64,000 bases of DNA, taken from contig CAZOXM010000015.1 of the NCBI GenBank assembly GCA_964583825.1, positions 1 to 64,000 of the forward strand, read 5' to 3'. This document shows, piece by piece, positions 45,472 through 54,274 of the stretch. The DNA comes from GCA-1730015 sp964583825. Its GTDB lineage: Bacteria; Pseudomonadota; Gammaproteobacteria; Granulosicoccales; Granulosicoccaceae. The position numbers and the translations under genes were made by a program. The notes below the pieces were generated by a model. The model saw only the letters and a list, made by a program, of their open reading frames with translations. It was not told the origin of the DNA and did not search any database. Positions within the stretch are counted from its first letter, which is position 1. Each line of letters starts with the position of its first letter.

Positions 45472-46710
45472 TTGACAGATCCGGTCGTTGTCGTGGGGGG
45501 CGGTCAGGCTGCAGTACAATTGTGTCTGGCGCTGCGTAAAGAAAAGTACAGCGGCGACATCGCTGTTCTCAGTGACGATGAATCGCTTCCCTATCATCGC
45601 CCGCCATTGTCAAAGGCGTTTGTTACCGGTGAAACCGATGAAGAGAAACTGGTCATGCGCCCGGCCAGTTTTTACGAGACGCGCGAAATCGATCTCGTAC
45701 TCGGTGCCACCGCTACCGGTATTGATCTCGCCAACCGCCGTGTGGTCACCGGCAATACCGGTTATCAGTATCGGCACCTGGTGCTCGCGAACGGCGCTGT
45801 GTCGCGCAAGCTGTCGGTTGAGGGCAGCGATGCGAGCGGTGTGTTTGAGCTACGCAATCTCGACGATGCAAAAGCAATAAAGCGCCAGCTCGAAAGCACC
45901 AGCAGTGTGGCTGTGATCGGCGCCGGGTTTATCGGGCTCGAGGTTGCAGCAGCGCTTAATCGAGGTCAGTGCAAAGTTACTGTGTTCGACACCGCCGACC
46001 GGGTCATGGGGCGTGCCGTCTCAGTGGAGGTGAGTGACTGGTTTGCCGAAATGCACAGGGCGGCCGGTATCGATATTCTGCTCAATGAAGGCGTCGCGCG
46101 AATCTGCGTGGATGCGAACGGACGTACGGTTGGCGTGGAAAGAACCAATGGCGATGTCATTGACGCCGACATGGTGTTGGTGGGGATCGGTGTATTGCCA
46201 GATACCGGGCTTGCCGAGGCAGCCGGTCTGGCCTGTGACAATGGCGTACTGGTTGACGAGTTTTGCCGCACTGCAGACCCGGCTGTGTTTGCTGCCGGTG
46301 ACTGTGCCAATCATCCGAATCGCTATGCCGGTGGTCGCCGGGTGAGGCTGGAATCCATCCAGAACGCGACCGATCAGGCGCGTGTAGTGGCATCCGTCAT
46401 CGCATCGTCCGGCGCCGGGAAAGCGCCCAGCCCGTACAATTCAGTGCCGTGGTTCTGGTCTGATCAGGCCCAGCACAGTCTGCAAATGGCCGGCCTCGCG
46501 TTTGATGTGGACAACCGGGTGGTGCGCGGCAGCCCCGCCGATGGCTCTTTTTCGGTCTTCCAGTACAGCGCTGACAAGCTCGTTGCCGTCGATTCAGTGA
46601 ACGCTGCGCGCGATCATATGCTGGCGCGTAAGCTGCTCGCGGCGGATGTGTCGCCGACAGCGTCCAGTGCTGCGGATGATTCGTTCGATTTAAAGTCACT
46701 GCTGGGCTAA
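45472..46710 (+). CDS. FAD-dependent ferredoxin reductase
   Basis: This 412-residue protein is a rhodocoxin/putidaredoxin-reductase-type flavoenzyme. It has an FAD dinucleotide motif (VVVVGGGQAAVQ), an NAD(P)H motif (AVIGAGFIGLEVAAAL), the second FAD segment FAAGDCANHPN, and a C-terminal reductase domain with SVPWFWSDQ. The start must be the TTG at 45472: an in-frame TAG lies nine bases upstream and a later start would remove the FAD motif. It passes electrons from NAD(P)H to the upstream ferredoxin. Confidence 0.92.
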   Translation: MTDPVVVVGGGQAAVQLCLALRKEKYSGDIAVLSDDESLPYHRPPLSKAFVTGETDEEKLVMRPASFYETREIDLVLGATATGIDLANRRVVTGNTGYQYRHLVLANGAVSRKLSVEGSDASGVFELRNLDDAKAIKRQLESTSSVAVIGAGFIGLEVAAALNRGQCKVTVFDTADRVMGRAVSVEVSDWFAEMHRAAGIDILLNEGVARICVDANGRTVGVERTNGDVIDADMVLVGIGVLPDTGLAEAAGLACDNGVLVDEFCRTADPAVFAAGDCANHPNRYAGGRRVRLESIQNATDQARVVASVIASSGAGKAPSPYNSVPWFWSDQAQHSLQMAGLAFDVDNRVVRGSPADGSFSVFQYSADKLVAVDSVNAARDHMLARKLLAADVSPTASSAADDSFDLKSLLG

Positions 46711-46740
46711 CTGCCGGCCTGACTGCTTGTCTGGCGGGTT

Positions 46741-46763
46741 ACAAATCGATCATCCCGATTTGT
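46741..46763. terminator. Hairpin after ferredoxin reductase
   Basis: A perfect 8-bp stem (46741-46748 with 46756-46763) has a 7-base loop and lies 30 bases after the reductase stop. There is no T-run, so it could be a weak terminator or a palindromic operator for the next gene. Confidence 0.35.
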
Positions 46764-46859
46764 CAGCCGCATGTATGTGGGCGTGTACTCCGTTCCAACA
46801 CTGACGGTTGTCGGTCCGCGGTTTGTAATTGCCGGACTTTTGCGAGAACCTATACAAGT

Positions 46860-47522
46860 ATGAAGAACAGGTTTTCCGTTATGTCACTCCGCCGTTATCT
46901 GACCAGCTTTCTCGCCATCCTGCTGGCGATTACGCAAACCGTTGCCGGTGTGGCAACCGCACAACCCATTGAAGACAATGAAGACCCGGTCATCATCCAC
47001 CGCCAGGCTGACTCTCCCGGGGTAGCGGGTGAACTACAGACATTTCTGGCGCGCGTGTACGACGATGTCGAAGTGGTGGAGGTCACGCTGTACTATCGGC
47101 AAAGTGCCGTTGCCGGCTTTCAAAGCATCGCCATGCGACCATTACTCGACTCGATTGGTGAATACATGATCGCCATTGAGACCGATATCAGTGAGTATCC
47201 GGGGCTGCAGTACTACATCGAAGCGATGGATGCCTCGGGCAATATAACCAGTCGTGGCTATTCCTATGCGCCGATCATTCTTCCTTTAGAAGCGCCGGAG
47301 AATCCTCCTGCCGATGTGGCACCGCCTCCGCCTGTGATTGCCGAGCGTGCGGATGAATCTTCCGGGTTTTCGAATTCCTCATTGCTGCTGGGGATTGGTG
47401 CGGTGTTATTGCTGGGCGCGCTTGCCGGTGGGGGCGGCGGGGACGATGGCGGCACGGGCACGCCGGAACAACCCGGCGCTATTACGCTTACAATCATTAG
47501 CGACACACCTTCCGGTAACTAG
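46860..47522 (+). CDS. Unknown secreted protein with Gly/Asp-rich C-terminus
   Basis: I do not recognise this 220-residue protein. A signal peptide covers about 1-34. Residues 43-140 read as an Ig-like beta domain (VTLYYRQ, GEYMIAIETDI, GLQYYIEAMDASGN). A Pro-rich linker follows, then a hydrophobic helix (about 172-193) directly trailed by GGGGGDDGG and a short tail. The second ATG at 46881 is also possible. The Ig domain is probably held outside the inner membrane by the C-terminal helix. Confidence 0.7.
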   Translation: MKNRFSVMSLRRYLTSFLAILLAITQTVAGVATAQPIEDNEDPVIIHRQADSPGVAGELQTFLARVYDDVEVVEVTLYYRQSAVAGFQSIAMRPLLDSIGEYMIAIETDISEYPGLQYYIEAMDASGNITSRGYSYAPIILPLEAPENPPADVAPPPPVIAERADESSGFSNSSLLLGIGAVLLLGALAGGGGGDDGGTGTPEQPGAITLTIISDTPSGN

Positions 47523-47549
47523 TGAGTCGCTTATTACCGACTGCCACGA

Positions 47550-47984
47550 ATGAGCCGGCTGCGCGCAAGCAACAGAAATGACTACGCGTTGTATCGTACG
47601 CTCGGTACGCGCTGGGCTGATGTGGATATTTACGGTCATGTCAATAATGTCGTCTACCTTTCCTATTTTGATACGGCCATTAATGGCTGGTACCTCGATG
47701 AGGGCCTGCTCGACATGAGACGATCGACGCAGGTTTTTCTGGTCGCCGCCACCGGCGCGCAATATTTTTCAGAGATCAGGTTTCCCGATACAGTCCATGC
47801 GGGTATTCGGGTGCTGAGTCTCGGGCAAACTTCCGTAACGTATGACATCGCACTCTTCACCAACGATGAGCATCTGGCCTGCGCGCGCGGTCGTTATACG
47901 CATGTTCTCGTCGACAGCGAAACCCGGAAACCGGTGGAAATTACCGGGCAAAAGCGCCGTTGCTTCGAACTTTATCTTTGTTGA
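47550..47984 (+). CDS. 4HBT-fold acyl-CoA thioesterase
   Basis: This 144-residue hotdog-fold protein should hydrolyse acyl-CoA or acyl-ACP thioesters. The family motif RWADVDIYGHVNNVVYLSYFD has Asp26 at the place of the catalytic Asp of 4-hydroxybenzoyl-CoA thioesterase. The rest follows the single-domain YbgC/FcbC-like pattern and length. Substrate unknown. The next gene starts 78 bp later. Confidence 0.88.
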   Translation: MSRLRASNRNDYALYRTLGTRWADVDIYGHVNNVVYLSYFDTAINGWYLDEGLLDMRRSTQVFLVAATGAQYFSEIRFPDTVHAGIRVLSLGQTSVTYDIALFTNDEHLACARGRYTHVLVDSETRKPVEITGQKRRCFELYLC

Positions 47985-48062
47985 TGACGGGTAAGGTCGC
48001 GTTCGTCGGGCACGACGATTATTAAAGCCGGTTCGCAACAGGACAGCGCCGGCGGCTTCTGG

Positions 48063-48953
48063 ATGGTGCTGGTTGGCTATGCCCTTTGGGGCATCTTCCC
48101 GATCTATTTTTACTGGCTGCGCGACGTCATTGCGTCTGAAATTCTGGCGCATCGCGTTATCTGGTCGCTGGTGTTGTTGCTGCTGTTCGGCCTCGTCAGT
48201 GGTCGCCAATCATGGCGTCGGGTACTACAGAATCGGCGCGACGTTGCCGCCTGTTGCGTTAGCGCCCTGCTGCTTGCGCTAAACTGGTTGATCTACATCT
48301 GGGCGGTTGGCAATCAGATGGCATTACAGGGCAGTCTGGGCTACTTTATCAACCCGCTGGTCAGTGTGCTGCTCGCAGTGGTTGTACTAAAAGAGCCGCT
48401 CAGTCGTCTGCAGTTAATCGCAATCGGTCTTGCAGCGCTGGCAGTGTGTTATTTGACCTTCTCAGTAGGTGAAATACCATGGGTTGCTCTGAGTCTGGCG
48501 TTTGCGTTTGGTGCCTACGGACTGATCCACAAGAAATTTCAAATCGATGCCATCGGCGGCTTGACCGTCGAGACGCTGTTGATGGGGCCGTTCGCCATTA
48601 TGTATCTGCTGCTGCTGTTTGTAACCGGGCAACTGCACTTCATGGCGGGTTCCTTTCAGGTAAATATTCTCCTGCTGTGTGCCGGGCCGATTACCACGAT
48701 CCCCTTATTACTGTACCTGAAGGGCCTGTCGCGCCTGCGGCTGAGCACAGTGGCGCTGATGCAATATATCGTGCCGACGTTACAGTTTGTGGTCGCCGTC
48801 TATGTGCTGGGTGAGCCGCTCGGCCCCGAAAAACTGCTGGCCTTTCTTCTGATCTGGCTGGGGCTGCTGATTTTCAGTATCGACATCCTGAGACAACGGG
48901 CTACCAGGAATCGCCTGCTAAGACAGATGGCGGCTGAGGAGTCTGTCCGGTAG
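48063..48953 (+). CDS. rarD: EamA-family transporter RarD
   Basis: This 296-residue inner-membrane protein has about ten helices in two EamA halves. LVGYALWGIFPIYF, AHRVIWSLVLLLL, ALNWLIYIWAVGNQ, GSLGYFINPLVSVLL, LAFAFGAYGLIHKK and YIVPTLQFVVAVYVLGEPLG match RarD closely. The ATG at 48063 leaves almost no N-terminal tail compared with RarD relatives. The upstream open frame (to 47988) has no ATG, GTG or TTG, only ATT codons at 48018 and 48021. Substrate is not settled for the family. Confidence 0.9.
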   Translation: MVLVGYALWGIFPIYFYWLRDVIASEILAHRVIWSLVLLLLFGLVSGRQSWRRVLQNRRDVAACCVSALLLALNWLIYIWAVGNQMALQGSLGYFINPLVSVLLAVVVLKEPLSRLQLIAIGLAALAVCYLTFSVGEIPWVALSLAFAFGAYGLIHKKFQIDAIGGLTVETLLMGPFAIMYLLLLFVTGQLHFMAGSFQVNILLLCAGPITTIPLLLYLKGLSRLRLSTVALMQYIVPTLQFVVAVYVLGEPLGPEKLLAFLLIWLGLLIFSIDILRQRATRNRLLRQMAAEESVR

Positions 48954-49297
48954 GACCTTCAGGTGCCGGAGCTGAGCCGGGCCTGCAGCGACCATTGGTA
49001 ATCAGGGCCCCGCAGGTGGTCTGTGCCGGCACGCCTCACCTGCAATCCTCACCAGTCCATTGCACCGATGTTTTCCGCGATTATTTCCCGGGTCGAGCGC
49101 CATCCGGTGTTGCATGCCTGTGCGAACGGCTGGTATCGACAAGGTGCCTGGCCAGTTAAGTGGGCCAGTTAAATGAGGATACAATCAATATAATGATATA
49201 AATATATCCTTATATGTATATTTCTTGCTATTCTTGCGCACGACACCTGAGTTGCGGTCGTCGAAAATGTCGAGTGTGCCGATATTGGAATGGAATA
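48954..49297. other. metH leader/promoter region
   Basis: About 340 bases lack a gene. A 10-base direct repeat (GGCCAGTTAA at 49150-49159 and 49163-49172, 13-bp period) is followed by a sharp switch to AT-rich DNA (about 49170-49235), the likely metH promoter. I looked for a cobalamin or SAH riboswitch and found no convincing one. Confidence 0.45.
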
Positions 49298-52200
49298 GTG
49301 AATAAAAACAGTAAGATAAAAGATTCTCTCGAACGCCGAGTACTGTTTCTGGATGGTGCCATGGGCACGATGATCCAGCAGTATCAGTTGCAGGAAGACG
49401 ACTACCGCGGGACAAGTTACGCTGATCACCCCTGCGATTTGCGCGGAAATAATGACCTGTTATCGCTGACGCAGCCGCAAATAATCGCTGAGATCCACCG
49501 CCAGTACCTGCAGGCGGGTGCCGACATTATCGAAACCAATACGTTTAATGCGACGCGTATTGCGCTGGCGGATTATCAAATGGAAGCACTGGTGCCTGAC
49601 ATCAATCGGCAGTCCGCTCGAATCGCTCGTGAAATCGCCGATGAGTTCTCGAGCGATGACAAACCTCGCTACGTCGCCGGTGTGCTCGGTCCGACCAATC
49701 GCACGGCTTCGCTATCTCCGGATGTAAACGATCCCGCATTTCGCAACGTAACGTTTGACCAGCTTGTCAGTAATTACCAGGAGTCCGCCAAAGCGTTGCT
49801 GGAAGGCGGTGCCGATCTGCTGATGATCGAGACTATCTTCGATACGCTGAACGCCAAAGCGGCCGTGTTTGCGCTGCAGTCCCTTTTTGATGAAACCGGC
49901 GCACCCGTGCCACTGATGATTTCAGGCACGATTACAGATGCTTCCGGCAGAACACTTAGCGGACAGACGACCGAGGCATTCTGGAATTCCATACGCCATG
50001 CGAATCCGCTGTCGGTGGGACTGAATTGCGCGCTCGGTCCGGCTGAATTGCGCCCTTATCTCGAAGAGCTTTCCCGCATCAGTGATGTGGCTGTCTCAGC
50101 GCACCCCAACGCCGGCTTGCCAAATGCATTCGGCCAATACGATGAAACGCCAGAGCAGATGGTCTCTCACCTCGCTGAATGGGTAGACGCCGGGTTTATC
50201 AATATCGTCGGGGGATGTTGTGGTACCACGCCCGAACATATCAGGGCGTTCGTCGACGCACTGGGTGACCGGCAGCCGCGCAAGGCGCCGACGCTTAGTC
50301 GCAAATGCCGCTTATCCGGTCTGGAGCCGTGCAACATTGACAGTGAAAGCCTCTTTGTCAATGTGGGGGAGCGAACCAACGTCACCGGATCGGCAGTGTT
50401 TAAGCGTCTGATTGTCGATGAAGACTACGACGCTGCGCTGGCAGTTGCCCGCCAGCAGGTTGAAAACGGCGCACAGATTATCGATATCAATATGGACGAA
50501 GGCCTGCTGGATTCAAAAGCGGCAATGGAACGCTTCGTCAAACTGATCGCTTCCGAACCCGATATCGCCTGCGTGCCGCTGATGATAGACAGTTCCAGGT
50601 GGGAGGTCATCGAAGCGGGGCTTAAATGTGCACAGGGTAAGTGTGTGGTGAACTCGATCAGTTTGAAAGAAGGAGAAGACGAGTTTCTAAGGCACGCCAG
50701 ACTGTGTCGGTTGTATGGTGCAGCTGTGGTGGTTATGGCCTTTGATGAGAATGGTCAGGCTGACACCATACAAAGCAAAGTGGATATCTGCACACGCGCC
50801 TATAAACTGCTGACCGGGACAGCCGGTTTTGCACCCGAGGATATTATCTTTGACCCGAACATTTTTGCCGTTGCCACAGGCATAGAAGAACACAATGACT
50901 ACGGACTCGCCTTTATCGAGGCCACCAGAACTATCCGTGAGACACTGCCGCACGCCATGGTCAGTGGTGGTGTCTCAAACGTGTCTTTTTCCTTTCGCGG
51001 TAATAATCCGGTCAGAGAAGCAATCCACAGTGTGTTTCTCTACCACGCCATCAGAAATGGCATGGGTATGGGGATTGTTAATGCCGGCCAACTCGCGATT
51101 TATGAGGATATTCCGGCTGAACTGAAAGAGCGTGTTGAGGATGTGGTACTAAACCGGAACGCGGATGCGACCGATCGGTTGCTGGAAATTGCCGATAGCT
51201 ATCGCAGTGACGGTCAGGCTGCTGAGAAGCTCTCGGAAGAGTGGCGCGAGCTACCCGTGGGTGAGCGTCTCGCTCATGCTCTGGTTAAGGGAATTGCGGA
51301 CTATATCGATGAGGATACCGAGGAAGCCAGGCTGCAGTATGAGCGACCGCTGCAGGTGATTGAAGGCCCGCTAATGGATGGTATGAATATCGTTGGCGAT
51401 CTCTTTGGTGAGGGAAAAATGTTTCTGCCTCAGGTCGTAAAGTCAGCCCGTGTGATGAAGCGTGCTGTCGCCTGGTTGCTGCCTTACATGGACGCCGAGA
51501 AGGCCAGTGCCGCAAGTAACGGAAAAATACTCATGGCCACGGTGAAGGGTGACGTCCATGACATTGGTAAAAACATCGTCGGTGTGGTGCTGCAGTGCAA
51601 TGGCTATGAGGTAATTGATCTCGGTGTGATGGTGCCGGCGGAGAAGATTCTCGAAACTGCCAGGCAGGAGGGGGTTGGTGCCATCGGGTTGTCCGGTTTG
51701 ATTACACCATCGCTTGACGAAATGGCGCACGTTGCCAAAGAAATGCAGCGGCAGCACTTTAACGTGCCGCTGCTAATCGGCGGGGCGACCACCTCAAAAG
51801 TACATACGGCAGTTAAGATCGCCCCCAACTACAAACAGCCGGTGGTCTATGTTGCAGATGCGTCCAGAAGTGTGAGTGTCGCTGGCAAGTTATTGAGTGA
51901 AACGCACAAAGCCGGCTTTGTTGCTGAACTCGAAGACGACTACGTACAGGTCCGCGAGCGGTTTGAGCGCGGCAACAGGAAAAAATCCCTGCTATCGATC
52001 AATGCGGCACGTGCCAACCGACTGAAGATTGACTGGAATAAAGAACGACCTTGTGCACCGGTTAAGCCGGGTATTCACTTGTTGAAAGATTTTTCGTTTG
52101 AGCATCTGGTGGACTACATCGACTGGACGCCGTTTTTTCACACCTGGCAACTGCGCGGTCGCTTCCCGCAGATACTGGATCATGAATCCATGGGGGAGCA

Positions 52201-53005
52201 GGCGCGCGCCCTGTATAGCGACGCGCAGGATATGATAAAGCGTTTTATTGAGGATCCGGCCATACAGGCGCATGCCGTTTTCGGCTTCTTTCCCGCGAAC
52301 ACGGTTAATGGTGAGGACATAGAAATCTTCGATGTGGACGATCCGGCAAAGCGGTTGTGTACGCTGCCCGGACTGAGGCAACAATCGCCAATGCCGGAAG
52401 GGAAACCGAACCTCGCGCTGGCGGATTTTATCGCACCGCGTGAGGCCGGATTCCGTGACACGATTGGCTGCTTTGCAGTAACGGCCGGTGCCGGGCTTGA
52501 GGCGCTGGTAGCGGAGTATGATAAGGACCATGATGACTATAACAGCATCATGGCGAAGGCGATCGGGGATCGTTTTGCCGAGGCGTTTGCGGAATATCTG
52601 CACCGGGAGGTACGTCTCGATTACTGGGGATACGCAAAAGATGAAAAGCTTGCGCCTGAGGATCTAATCGCAGAAAAGTATCGCGGTATTCGTCCGGCAA
52701 GCGGTTATCCCGCGTGTCCAGACCATACCCAGAAACCGTTTTTGTGGTCCTTGCTCAACGTCGAAGAGCACACTGGTATTTCGCTGACTGAATCGCTGGC
52801 CATGTGGCCGGCTTCCTCGGTGAGTGGCTGGTACTTTGCGCACCCTCAGGCAAAGTACTTCGGTGTCGGAAAATTACAGCGCGACCAGTTGCAGGACTAT
52901 GCCGCCCGCACAGGTATAGATCTGCATGTGGCTGAGAAGTGGCTGACTGCAAATCTTGCTTATGATCCGGATCGCGAGCAGCCAGTAGTGCCTGTCGCGG
53001 TCTGA
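49298..53005 (+). CDS. metH: Cobalamin-dependent methionine synthase
   Basis: This 1235-residue enzyme makes methionine from homocysteine and methyltetrahydrofolate. It has the homocysteine domain (zinc Cys in GLNCALGP and VGGCCGTTPEH), the pterin domain (NVGERTNVTGS), the B12 domain (DVHDIGKNIVG, with the cobalt-ligating His) and the AdoMet reactivation domain. A GTG at 49298 with GGAA seven bases upstream puts the N-terminus where E. coli MetH (1227 residues) begins. The ATG at 49214 would add 28 Cys-rich residues with no family support. Confidence 0.97.
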   Translation: MNKNSKIKDSLERRVLFLDGAMGTMIQQYQLQEDDYRGTSYADHPCDLRGNNDLLSLTQPQIIAEIHRQYLQAGADIIETNTFNATRIALADYQMEALVPDINRQSARIAREIADEFSSDDKPRYVAGVLGPTNRTASLSPDVNDPAFRNVTFDQLVSNYQESAKALLEGGADLLMIETIFDTLNAKAAVFALQSLFDETGAPVPLMISGTITDASGRTLSGQTTEAFWNSIRHANPLSVGLNCALGPAELRPYLEELSRISDVAVSAHPNAGLPNAFGQYDETPEQMVSHLAEWVDAGFINIVGGCCGTTPEHIRAFVDALGDRQPRKAPTLSRKCRLSGLEPCNIDSESLFVNVGERTNVTGSAVFKRLIVDEDYDAALAVARQQVENGAQIIDINMDEGLLDSKAAMERFVKLIASEPDIACVPLMIDSSRWEVIEAGLKCAQGKCVVNSISLKEGEDEFLRHARLCRLYGAAVVVMAFDENGQADTIQSKVDICTRAYKLLTGTAGFAPEDIIFDPNIFAVATGIEEHNDYGLAFIEATRTIRETLPHAMVSGGVSNVSFSFRGNNPVREAIHSVFLYHAIRNGMGMGIVNAGQLAIYEDIPAELKERVEDVVLNRNADATDRLLEIADSYRSDGQAAEKLSEEWRELPVGERLAHALVKGIADYIDEDTEEARLQYERPLQVIEGPLMDGMNIVGDLFGEGKMFLPQVVKSARVMKRAVAWLLPYMDAEKASAASNGKILMATVKGDVHDIGKNIVGVVLQCNGYEVIDLGVMVPAEKILETARQEGVGAIGLSGLITPSLDEMAHVAKEMQRQHFNVPLLIGGATTSKVHTAVKIAPNYKQPVVYVADASRSVSVAGKLLSETHKAGFVAELEDDYVQVRERFERGNRKKSLLSINAARANRLKIDWNKERPCAPVKPGIHLLKDFSFEHLVDYIDWTPFFHTWQLRGRFPQILDHESMGEQARALYSDAQDMIKRFIEDPAIQAHAVFGFFPANTVNGEDIEIFDVDDPAKRLCTLPGLRQQSPMPEGKPNLALADFIAPREAGFRDTIGCFAVTAGAGLEALVAEYDKDHDDYNSIMAKAIGDRFAEAFAEYLHREVRLDYWGYAKDEKLAPEDLIAEKYRGIRPASGYPACPDHTQKPFLWSLLNVEEHTGISLTESLAMWPASSVSGWYFAHPQAKYFGVGKLQRDQLQDYAARTGIDLHVAEKWLTANLAYDPDREQPVVPVAV

Positions 53006-53017
53006 CACCGTTGGTGG

Positions 53018-53036
53018 CGTCGGTTAATTCCCGACG
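53018..53036. terminator. Hairpin between convergent metH and MFS gene
   Basis: A perfect 6-bp stem (53018-53023 with 53031-53036) encloses a 7-base loop and overlaps the end of the minus-strand MFS gene. There is no T-run; terminator function is plausible from the convergent position only. Confidence 0.35.
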
Positions 53037-54244
53037 TCAGCTCGGCGAATGGCGCCGCTCAACAGAGCCAGTCCCGCGAGCGCCAGCAGGCCGAAAACGA
53101 CGCTGTATTGAAATATGCTGGAAAGCGCGGGCCAGTTCAGGGTCTCGCCGCTGTTGCCGGCGATAAAGAACAGGAAAAGCGAAAACGTAAGCCTTGCAGC
53201 AAGGCTTTGCAGACTCAGATAAGTGGCTCGCTGGGCACTTGGTACCTGTGGTGCGATCAGGCCGTGCATCGGGGCGTGGGTCATCGCCATCGAAAAATTT
53301 CTGAATAGAATCATCAGCAGCATGGCCGGGTGCAGCAGCGCTGCCATCATGCCGATAATCAGACACTGTATGGTCAGTCCCGCCAAAAGTACTGTGCGCT
53401 TACCGGCCCGCTGGCTCAGGTTCGCGCTGAGTCTGGCGCCCAAGGCACCACCGAACATGGAAAGTCCAATGACAACACCGGACACCATCGCGGTGGGTTG
53501 GTCCGGTAGTAAATTGCTCATCGTGTTTTTCTGTAGCAGTGCGATGTAGGGCTGATAGAACTCGTAGGGAATGTGCTGCAGCGAGTAACCTGTCAGGTAA
53601 AAAAATAATATCCACAGTAGTACCGGGTGCCTGGCGGTGACGACTGCACTTTGAAGTTGCCTTACGAATGTGTATGTCTCGGACCCGTCTACCCTGTCCG
53701 GTTCCGTAAAACGTGCGCACAATACAAGCGTGATCACAGCCGCTGCCAGTGCCGCAGCATACGCAAGTCTGTAGTCAATTGAACCCAGCGCGCCACCCAG
53801 CAAAACTGAAACTGCCAACGCAACCATACTGTACTGTTGTGCGCGTGCCTCGTGCTGCGTGTATTCTGTCTCTCGCTCCAGCGCACTGAGTGAGTCGTAA
53901 AGCAGTGAACTGTCTGAACCGGACTGGAAGGCGATTGCACCGGCAAGCAACGCCTGGGCAATGGCAAGCCCTGAAAACGAAGCGGCGAAGATAAAAATGA
54001 TATAGGCTGCCACCGCAAAAGCCGAGGCCATGGTCAGGGTGGTGCGCCTGCCAATGCGATCGGAACAGTAACCGGAGGGCACTTCCAGCAGTACCACCGA
54101 CAAATAGTAAATCGCGCCGAGTTCAATCGCCTCCTGCAGACTGACAGTGTCGCTGAAGTAAAGAAAAAATACCGGCATCCAGGGCAGAAAACTCGCCGCC
54201 GCCTGATACCACGGGTAGAGGCGTAGATTAGATTCAGCAGACAC
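53024..54244 (-). CDS. MFS transporter
   Basis: This 406-residue inner-membrane protein has about twelve helices. The motif-A loop reads SDRIGRR between TM2 and TM3, with a related loop SANLSQRAGKRTVL between TM8 and TM9. A central cytoplasmic loop is around residues 195-210. Two transport halves are clear, but I cannot assign a substrate. A GTG at 54244 is the start. The CoA-transferase gene lies 30 bp upstream on the same strand, so they may share a transcript. Confidence 0.85.
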   Translation of the reverse strand: MSAESNLRLYPWYQAAASFLPWMPVFFLYFSDTVSLQEAIELGAIYYLSVVLLEVPSGYCSDRIGRRTTLTMASAFAVAAYIIFIFAASFSGLAIAQALLAGAIAFQSGSDSSLLYDSLSALERETEYTQHEARAQQYSMVALAVSVLLGGALGSIDYRLAYAAALAAAVITLVLCARFTEPDRVDGSETYTFVRQLQSAVVTARHPVLLWILFFYLTGYSLQHIPYEFYQPYIALLQKNTMSNLLPDQPTAMVSGVVIGLSMFGGALGARLSANLSQRAGKRTVLLAGLTIQCLIIGMMAALLHPAMLLMILFRNFSMAMTHAPMHGLIAPQVPSAQRATYLSLQSLAARLTFSLFLFFIAGNSGETLNWPALSSIFQYSVVFGLLALAGLALLSGAIRRADVGN

Positions 54245-54274
54245 AAGTGACGCTGCGCTGGATATTCATGCCGG

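Noticed and set aside
48954..49213. Cobalamin or SAH riboswitch before metH
   Set aside because: A GAGCCGGGCCTGC stretch is only loosely like a B12 box, lacks its central bases, and no supporting helices or SAH core were found.
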